Shown: in pieces, positions 1 through 4,075 of the stretch
Position numbering within the stretch: position 1 is the stretch's first letter
Layout: every line of letters starts with the position of its first letter
Assembly (NCBI GenBank): GCA_030446955.1
Contig: JAUJMG010000317.1
Span: forward strand, 1 to 5,159
Length of the DNA stretch: 5,159 nt
Direction of reading: 5' to 3'
Source of the DNA: Thermomicrobiales bacterium
GTDB lineage: Bacteria; Chloroflexota; Chloroflexia; Thermomicrobiales; UBA6265
Position numbers and translations under genes: made by a program
The notes under the pieces: generated by a model
Databases searched by the model: none
What the model was told of the DNA's origin: nothing
Seen by the model: only the letters and a program-made list of their open reading frames with translations

Positions 1-150
1 CGCTTCCCCACGTCAACGCCCCGCAACGGACGTGGTTCCCTGATCGGTCCCGATCGTGGCCCGGTGTCGGAGGACTACCCCGCAATGGCCCTCCGGCCCA
101 TGGCCTCGTCCGGTGGGGAGCGCCGCTTTCGCTTGGCTCCTCGGGACTGT
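1..150 (-). ncRNA. Candidate structured RNA or 5' leader, leftward, continuing past the window
   Basis: This is the stretch expected to be transcribed from the promoter at 157-185. Reading for complementarity gives several perfect stems (plus coordinates): 47-53 with 141-147 (7 bp, starting a few bases after the predicted transcription start); 117-121 with 136-140, directly adjacent to the first stem, whose minus-strand RNA also has an inner GC-GAAA-GC tetraloop at 125-132; 68-73 with 90-95 (6 bp, 16-nt loop); and 8-14 with 29-35 (7 bp, 14-nt loop). A competing hairpin, 42-46 with 51-55, shares bases with the closing stem, so the two cannot coexist. No open reading frame with a good ribosome binding site starts here on the minus strand. 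I do not recognise it as 6S, SRP, tmRNA, RNase P or a common riboswitch. It may be a regulatory leader for a gene to the left or a free-standing small RNA. High GC raises the rate of chance stems, so confidence is limited. Confidence 0.35.
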
Positions 151-170
151 ACGGACACTATAGCCGTACA
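148..170. promoter_or_regulatory. Inverted repeat over the leftward -10 box, candidate operator
   Basis: TGTACGG (148-154) and CCGTACA (164-170) are perfect inverted copies separated by 9 bp. The spacer and its edges contain the -10 box of the leftward promoter, and the left arm covers the likely transcription start. This position is typical of a repressor operator for a dimeric DNA-binding protein. The arm sequence is AT-containing and unlike the GC-rich surroundings. No regulator gene is present in the window, and I cannot assign a regulator family from the arms alone. Confidence 0.5.
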
Positions 171-185
171 CAAAGACCTTGTCAA
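157..185 (-). promoter_or_regulatory. Sigma-70-type promoter, leftward
   Basis: On the minus strand there is a consensus -35 box TTGACA (plus 180-185), a spacer of exactly 17 bp, and a -10 box TATAGT (plus 157-162) that matches the consensus at four of six bases. Transcription should start near 148-151 and run left, out of the window. It is the strongest promoter-like sequence in the window. The gene it serves is not visible: no start codon with a convincing ribosome binding site occurs before position 1, so the leader is at least about 145 nt long. Confidence 0.7.
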
Positions 186-269
186 GGGTTGGGGGCCGGG
201 TTTCTGCGCCAGTACGCAAGCAGGGTTGATGGCGTGGGGCGGGGCCGCGACGTGGCCACGTTGAGTGAG

Positions 270-278
270 TGCTATACA
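270..278 (+). promoter_or_regulatory. Extended -10 promoter for the lipoprotein gene
   Basis: TGC followed by TATACA fits an extended -10 element (TGn plus a TATAAT-like hexamer). No good -35 box lies 16-18 bp upstream, which is tolerable for extended -10 promoters. Transcription would start near 285, leaving a leader of about 30 nt before the ATG at 315. It is divergent from the leftward promoter, with the two predicted starts about 135 bp apart. Confidence 0.4.
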
Positions 279-302
279 GGACCACCTGCGACGAGAGAGA
301 GC

Positions 303-308
303 AAGGAG
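303..308 (+). promoter_or_regulatory. Ribosome binding site that fixes the lipoprotein start
   Basis: AAGGAG lies 6 nt before the ATG at 315. The same frame is open back to an ATG at 189, but only the 315 start has a Shine-Dalgarno sequence and puts a signal peptide at the N-terminus. Confidence 0.8.
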
Positions 309-314
309 TGCCCG

Positions 315-755
315 ATGTCGCTTCGATGTCTGTTCCCGCCGCGCCGCGCCGCGCTCCTAATCATGACAACTGTGCTCCTGATGGCCGGCTGCTCCCCGGA
401 CGATTTCCTGCCGCTCGATCGCGGCGGGCCTCCCGCGTCGGAAGAGGAGCAAATTAGTGGTGCAGATTCGCTGATCGTGGAGCAGGTGGACGTGCAAGTG
501 TTGGAAAGTTTTCCCGTCCAGGTGCAGGTGGTTGTTAAGGGCTCCCTGCCCGATGCCTGCACCGAGATCGGCGAGATTGGTCAGACCCGGGACGGGAACG
601 CCGTTACGGTCACAATCGGGGCGGTCAGACCGGCTGATGCCCTCTGCGCTCAAGTCCTGGAGCCGTTCGAGCAGGTGGTTCCGCTGGACGGGCCGTTTCC
701 CCCCGGCACGTACGTCGTCCGCGTCAACGGAGTCGAGACGTCGTTTACGGTCTAG
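315..755 (+). CDS. Small secreted lipoprotein, function unknown
   Basis: This is a 146-residue protein with a lipoprotein signal peptide: a basic N-region (Arg10-Arg11), a hydrophobic stretch at residues 12-24 and the lipobox LMAGC ending at Cys26, the predicted lipidated residue. Met at -3 is slightly unusual. Asp at 29-30 follows, then an acidic, Pro/Gly-rich linker to about residue 52. The compact beta-rich domain is residues 53-146, with alternating Val-rich strands (VQVLESFPVQVQVVV) and an ending of the type PPGTYVVRVNGV. Cys82 (DACTEI) and Cys111 (ADALCAQ) are the only cysteines in the mature domain and could form a disulfide outside the membrane. The pattern resembles lipoproteins I remember from Chloroflexota, where I have seen no assigned role. 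I therefore infer only an extracytoplasmic, lipid-anchored domain, possibly for binding or adhesion. It has its own promoter and ribosome binding site and is 260 bp from the next gene, so it is probably monocistronic. Confidence 0.87.
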   Translation: MSLRCLFPPRRAALLIMTTVLLMAGCSPDDFLPLDRGGPPASEEEQISGADSLIVEQVDVQVLESFPVQVQVVVKGSLPDACTEIGEIGQTRDGNAVTVTIGAVRPADALCAQVLEPFEQVVPLDGPFPPGTYVVRVNGVETSFTV

Positions 756-1015
756 GGTTGCCCCACGAGCTAAGCACGCTCGCGGCGGGTAGAGGATCCG
801 GCACCTCATGCGGTATGGTCGTGGTACCACCCTTCTGCTGAGCAGTCCTGCGGATCCGGCTCGGCTCCCTGCAACTGCAACTTCATCAGGATGGGTCGGT
901 GACGGCGGTTGGGGTGAACGCCGCCGCGGGGCACGGATCTCGCGTGGGTCTCTCCTGAGTAAGGGCGACCCAACAAGGGAGGATCACCACGGGCGACGGG
1001 GCGACACAACAGATC
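756..1015. other. Non-coding region with clustered palindromes
   Basis: No protein gene is supported here. The left half carries GGATCCG (794-800), the perfect 10-bp palindrome GTGGTACCAC (821-830), CTGCT-G-AGCAG (835-845) and CGGATCCG (851-858). GGATCCG at 794-800 can pair with CGGATCC at 851-857, enclosing the other two palindromes as a possible cruciform or multi-branched RNA. Further right, CGGCGG (903-908) pairs with CCGCCG (921-926), and TGGGTC (945-950) pairs with GACCCA (967-972). Just after the lipoprotein stop, CGAGC/GCTCG (766-770/778-782) is a weak hairpin without a T-tract. No convincing -35/-10 pair for the downstream gene was found. Confidence 0.45.
945..972 (+). promoter_or_regulatory. 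Hairpin before the formyltransferase leader
   Basis: TGGGTC (945-950) and GACCCA (967-972) form a perfect 6-bp stem with a 16-nt loop. It ends 3 nt before AAGGGAGG (975-982), the strongest Shine-Dalgarno-like sequence in this region. Such a stem could affect ribosome access or RNA stability. Whether AAGGGAGG is used is uncertain, because the first ATG is 33 nt further on. Confidence 0.3.
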
Positions 1016-1906
1016 ATGGCGGAGGGTGTAACCAGCGAGCAGCTAGCCAGTGGGCATCGAGTCGTGGCCCTGGTGGTGGAGCCGGCGGCATACCGGCTAG
1101 TTGCTGCATGGGCGGCGGCCGCTGGCCATGAGTTGGCCCTCGTCCTGACTTCACCCGGGCCAGCACGTTCCACCTACCTGGGGCACCGCGAGATTGTCGC
1201 GATGGCACCGCGTGGACAGGATATCCTGCTGACCACCCGCCTCCGCCGCGTCGCGCCCATGTTGACAGCGCTGGCCCCGGATCTGCTCGTCTCCTACACG
1301 TTTCCGTTTCGCATCCCGCCCGAGGTGTTGGCGATCCCGCGCTGTGGCGCCGTCAACCTCCATCCGTCCCCGCTCCCTCGCTATCGGGGCCCGAATCCAG
1401 CTCGGATGCTCTATGCCGGCGAGACCACCCTTGGGGCCACGCTGCACCGTACCGAGGCCGGCTTCGATACGGGTCCCATCCTGAGCAAGCATGAGCACCC
1501 AACCCCACTCGATGCTTCCCGGGAGAAGGTGCTGGCGGTGTGGTCAGACGCGATCATTGCCGCGTTGACGGAGGGTACCGCCGCCGCGCTGGCCGGGGAG
1601 CCTGGCGTTCCGCAGGAGCACGAGCACGCGAGCTACGCCGCTCCATTCACGGAGGAGGAGCAGTGGCTAGACTGGCGGCTGCCACGTGAAGTTCTCCAGC
1701 AGCAGGCAACGGCGCTCAACCTCGTGATGCCGCAGGCGCTGGCCCGTATTGAGGGGCAGACCGTGGGTGTCTTGGAGGTGAGGCCGCTTGCGGAACCCTG
1801 TGACCTACCTCCCGGAACAGTCATGCAGCGGTCCCCTGATGGAGTCGTCATCGCCGTCGGGGATGGATTGGTGGAGGCCGTCCTCGTTTCCATGGGGCAG
1901 GCGTAG
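1016..1906 (+). CDS. Formyltransferase family protein (Fmt-like), substrate unknown
   Basis: This 296-residue cytoplasmic enzyme has the N-terminal formyltransferase fold. The signature NLHPSPLPRYRG starts at residue 114, giving catalytic Asn114 and His116. Asp151 follows in AGFDTGPIL, 35 residues after the His, close to the 36 of Fmt and PurN. These residues support transfer of a formyl group from 10-formyltetrahydrofolate to an amine. Residues about 206-290 resemble the Fmt C-terminal domain (YAAPFTEEEQWLDW, then ARIEGQTVGVLEV and PGTV). It differs from methionyl-tRNA formyltransferase: the N-terminal FAGTPDFA-type motif is replaced by ALVVEPAAYRL, the RxxNPWPGA-like segment is absent, and the end is short. 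It may therefore act on a sugar nucleotide, a natural product or another amine. The start is uncertain: ATG 1016 is the first usual start codon but has no good ribosome binding site. A GNAT enzyme follows after 144 bp. Confidence 0.85.
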   Translation: MAEGVTSEQLASGHRVVALVVEPAAYRLVAAWAAAAGHELALVLTSPGPARSTYLGHREIVAMAPRGQDILLTTRLRRVAPMLTALAPDLLVSYTFPFRIPPEVLAIPRCGAVNLHPSPLPRYRGPNPARMLYAGETTLGATLHRTEAGFDTGPILSKHEHPTPLDASREKVLAVWSDAIIAALTEGTAAALAGEPGVPQEHEHASYAAPFTEEEQWLDWRLPREVLQQQATALNLVMPQALARIEGQTVGVLEVRPLAEPCDLPPGTVMQRSPDGVVIAVGDGLVEAVLVSMGQA

Positions 1907-2038
1907 GGAGTTCACGCGCGGGAAGCTGGGGGAGAGATGTGAGGCAGCACCAAACGATCCATCTTCACCGTCACTTGTCAGCGAGCGCATCGACGACTGC
2001 TCCCGGGTAGCCGCGCCACACGGACCCCCCTTCCATTC

Positions 2039-2043
2039 AGGAG
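2039..2043 (+). promoter_or_regulatory. Ribosome binding site of the acetyltransferase
   Basis: AGGAG is 7 nt before the ATG at 2051. A second in-frame ATG at 2054 has 10-nt spacing, so 2051 is preferred. In the 144 bp between the formyltransferase stop and this start there is no T-tract terminator and no complete promoter. A TTGTCA at 1975-1980 has no -10 partner at 17 bp. Confidence 0.7.
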
Positions 2044-2050
2044 TAGTCGC

Positions 2051-2872
2051 ATGATGCCTGACCCACCTCGGGCCGACCTTCAACCGGAGGATCGGAACCG
2101 GATGCACCATGCAGACATCGCCGCCTACGGCGCGATGTACCGTGCAGGAGGCGCCACGATCGGCAGCGGCTGTGCCGTCGTCGGCGGGGCCCTCGCGATG
2201 TGGAATCCCGGTGACGAGAGCGCGGCCTACAACTGCCTGATCACCTTCGAGGCGGCTCCGGATCCAGACCGGGCGTGGGCGGCAGGTGAGGCCGCGGCAC
2301 GAACCGGTGGTGCTCGCGTCTTCGGAGTTGGGATCACGCGTGAGCGCCGGAATTGGGCCACTCCGAATCGACTCGCCGCGCTTGGCCTAACCCACGAGTA
2401 TGAGGAACTCGTTTGGGCCCGTCGCCTTGGCGGTGCTGAGGCACTGCCGGCGGTGCCTGGAGCGCTCGCGCTGCAGACCGGCGACATCGACCCTGTTCGC
2501 TTCGCGCGCGTGCTTAACCGGGGCTGGGAGTTGCCGGAGAACCATGGCCGGGGCTTCCTTTACGCCGCCACGATCGGGTTGCCGGGTTGGGTCCATTACC
2601 TCGCTCTGGTCGATGGCGCGCTGGCTGGCGGAGCAACGCTCTTCATGCATGGGGGTGTGGCGCTCTGCATGGTCGCGGCGACTGACCCGGCGTACCGTGG
2701 ACGTGGCGTCCAAACGGCTTTCATCGCGCAGCGGCTTGCCGATGCCGTCGCTGGTGGCTGCAGTCTCGCGGCGACCGAAACCGTGCAGGAAAACGCCTCT
2801 CCCCGCAACTTCCAGCGCGCTGGCTTCCGCTTCGTGCTGCGCCGGGACATGTATCGGACGGAGTTGCACTGA
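2051..2872 (+). CDS. GNAT family N-acetyltransferase, tandem-domain type
   Basis: The protein has 273 residues, against roughly 150-180 for a single GNAT domain. The active domain is C-terminal (about 140-273). Strand 4 is VALCMVAATDPAY (203-215), followed by the acetyl-CoA pyrophosphate loop RGRGVQTA (216-223) and a helix to about residue 234. The closing motif is NASPRNFQRAGFRF (248-261), the usual N-x-(S)-(A)-x-x-x-(Y/F)-x-x-x-GF pattern. The N-terminal half (about 20-127) ends in RLAALGLTHEYEELVWARRL, which parallels the end of the C-terminal domain but lacks an RxxGxG loop, so it looks like a degenerate second GNAT domain. The enzyme should transfer an acetyl group from acetyl-CoA to an amine. 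The acceptor cannot be read from the sequence; small molecule, antibiotic or protein are all possible. No signal peptide or membrane segment is seen. It may share a transcript with the upstream formyltransferase. Confidence 0.87.
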   Translation: MMPDPPRADLQPEDRNRMHHADIAAYGAMYRAGGATIGSGCAVVGGALAMWNPGDESAAYNCLITFEAAPDPDRAWAAGEAAARTGGARVFGVGITRERRNWATPNRLAALGLTHEYEELVWARRLGGAEALPAVPGALALQTGDIDPVRFARVLNRGWELPENHGRGFLYAATIGLPGWVHYLALVDGALAGGATLFMHGGVALCMVAATDPAYRGRGVQTAFIAQRLADAVAGGCSLAATETVQENASPRNFQRAGFRFVLRRDMYRTELH

Positions 2873-2917
2873 GTCGAACCGGCCGCTCTCATCCCCGCTG
2901 ACCTCCGCCGATAAGCC

Positions 2918-2936
2918 GTCCATCTTGAAGGTGGAC
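2918..2936 (+). terminator. Hairpin after the acetyltransferase gene, possible weak terminator
   Basis: GTCCATC and GGTGGAC form a 7-bp stem with one G-T pair and a TTGAA loop, 46 bp after the stop codon. No T-tract follows on the plus strand, so it is not a standard intrinsic terminator. It could pause polymerase or protect the 3' end of the mRNA. Confidence 0.3.
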
Positions 2937-2975
2937 CTGCGTGGGTCTGCCTCCGATCCCGGAATTCCCCAACCT

Positions 2976-3043
2976 GTATGAACGACTGGACGGCGGTGGG
3001 GAGACTGTTGGCGGCGGTCTCGCTTCGCTGACGCGTATGAACG
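2976..3043 (+). repeat. 9-bp direct repeat pair GTATGAACG
   Basis: GTATGAACG occurs at 2976-2984 and 3035-3043, 59 bp start to start, each within a few bases of a GAC. The repeat is AT-richer than its surroundings. It could be a pair of regulator half-sites upstream of the membrane protein gene, or chance. Confidence 0.3.
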
Positions 3044-3223
3044 GACATCTCCTCCGAATTGCCTCGTGGAAAGGGCCTCATCTGGGAAGCGATGGGCTAG
3101 AATGCGGCAAGACGTGATGCGGCAGGCGACACGCAGGGCGGCACCAATGTGCGGGTGTCGGCTCGGTGACGCTCGGAGCGAGCCAAAGGCGAACGGGGCG
3201 GGAAGTGGGACCGGCCGGCACCG

Positions 3224-4075
3224 GTGGGGGGCGCCGTGGATTTCGTGGTTCTTGGGTTTGGGATTGGTGCGCTTGCTGTCCTTCTTGGGCTGGCCCTCCG
3301 CAATCTTGGACCCTGGCCGCGGCGCATCCGTCAGGGACAGGTGTTGCGCTGGTCTGAGGTGACGCGGCGGCTGGCATGGGGACGTGCGTGTCGGGCCGCC
3401 GGCTTGGTCCTGGCGATTGCCGGCGGGTTTCTCTGCTTCGCGACGCTGGCAGCATTGATTGCCCGGGCGAACGACCGTACAGGGGCGTTAATCGTCTTGT
3501 TTGCTTCGGCACTCGCGCTCCTGGCGAGCGTCGGCTGGGCGTTGGTCTATGCGCGCAGGCAGCCGCGGCTTGTTCCTGTCTTCACTGCGTCGCCGGCCCG
3601 ACCCCAAACAAAGCCGACCGTGGACCTCTTGACCTCCTCGCCGCCAGGCCGCGGGCAACCCAAGCGAAACTCAACAACCGACGATCTCGTCCCGTCGCAC
3701 GATGTCTCATCCTTGTCGAATGGCGCCACCCTTGAGGTTGCCACGCCACCTGCGTTCGCGCACGCCGTTCCGTCGGCGGGGCCCCTCAACGAAGATGCCA
3801 TCCTGCCGATGGAGCCCGTCGGGCCCGAACCGGACCCAGCAGAAGAGGACGGGGCCGCCGTCACAGTTGCTGCCGCGCCCGCGCAATCCGAGCCGAATCC
3901 ACAGGTAGATGGGGAAACGGGTGCGACGAACGGGGTGTCGCGGAGTGAGGGTACCTCCGACGCCGCAACCAATGAGGCGCCCCCGAAAGTCGTTCGCAAG
4001 CTTGCAGAGACCCACGGCCGGACCGGAATCCCTGCAGGGTTCGGCGCTGTTAGCCCCTCAAATCGAATTAGGTGA
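3224..4075 (+). CDS. Three-helix membrane protein with long disordered cytoplasmic tail, function unknown
   Basis: I do not recognise this 283-residue protein. Three hydrophobic segments are visible at residues about 5-25, 57-80 and 86-109. The loop between the first two is rich in Arg (RNLGPWPRRIRQ), and RRQPR follows the third helix. By the positive-inside rule this puts the N-terminus outside and the tail in the cytoplasm. From about residue 112 to the end the sequence is low-complexity, rich in Pro, Ala, Ser, Thr and acidic residues (around 190-215), with basic KVVRKL near the end, and is probably disordered. The start is ambiguous: GTG 3224 gives MGGAVDF, while GTG 3236 gives the cleaner MDFVVLGFGIGAL. 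Neither has a good Shine-Dalgarno sequence; a G-run at 3226-3231 precedes the second. The stop codon overlaps the end of the convergent hmgA gene by 8 bp. It could be a scaffold or envelope protein, but nothing visible decides this. Confidence 0.72.
   Translation: MGGAVDFVVLGFGIGALAVLLGLALRNLGPWPRRIRQGQVLRWSEVTRRLAWGRACRAAGLVLAIAGGFLCFATLAALIARANDRTGALIVLFASALALLASVGWALVYARRQPRLVPVFTASPARPQTKPTVDLLTSSPPGRGQPKRNSTTDDLVPSHDVSSLSNGATLEVATPPAFAHAVPSAGPLNEDAILPMEPVGPEPDPAEEDGAAVTVAAAPAQSEPNPQVDGETGATNGVSRSEGTSDAATNEAPPKVVRKLAETHGRTGIPAGFGAVSPSNRIR

Larger units (their letters stand above)
2873..3223. other. Non-coding stretch between the acetyltransferase and membrane protein
   Basis: No credible gene is seen on either strand; open frames here have no ribosome binding sites or recognisable content. 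It holds a hairpin at 2918-2936, a 9-bp direct repeat (2976-2984 and 3035-3043), a weak stem GAGAC/GTCTC (3001-3005/3017-3021), a -10-like TAGAAT at 3098-3103 without a -35 box at the right distance, and a stem GGCTCG/CGAGCC at 3160-3165/3179-3184. The promoter for the membrane protein is presumably here, with TAGAAT the best but weak candidate. That would give a leader of over 100 nt. Confidence 0.5.

Noticed and set aside
133..164. A rightward promoter using TTGGCT and TATAGC.
   Set aside because: The spacing is 20 bp and both boxes are poor; the same region is much better explained by the leftward TTGACA-N17-TATAGT promoter.
13..285. A 90-residue minus-strand open frame across the left edge.
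   Set aside because: Its start at 285 lies upstream of the leftward promoter at 157-185, it has no ribosome binding site, and the protein is Arg/Pro/Gly-rich without recognisable content, as expected of a chance GC-rich frame.
189..314. Upstream extension of the lipoprotein frame to an ATG at 189.
   Set aside because: It has no ribosome binding site, would bury the signal peptide inside the protein, and begins upstream of the extended -10 promoter at 270-278.
981..988. GGATCACC, which also occurs near the 3' end of 16S rRNA.
   Set aside because: Only 8 bp match and the flanking bases do not resemble 16S rRNA; it is a chance match beside a purine-rich run.
2387..3081. Long minus-strand frames antisense to the acetyltransferase.
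   Set aside because: They are opposite a recognisable GNAT gene, lack ribosome binding sites and have compositions typical of antisense GC-rich frames.
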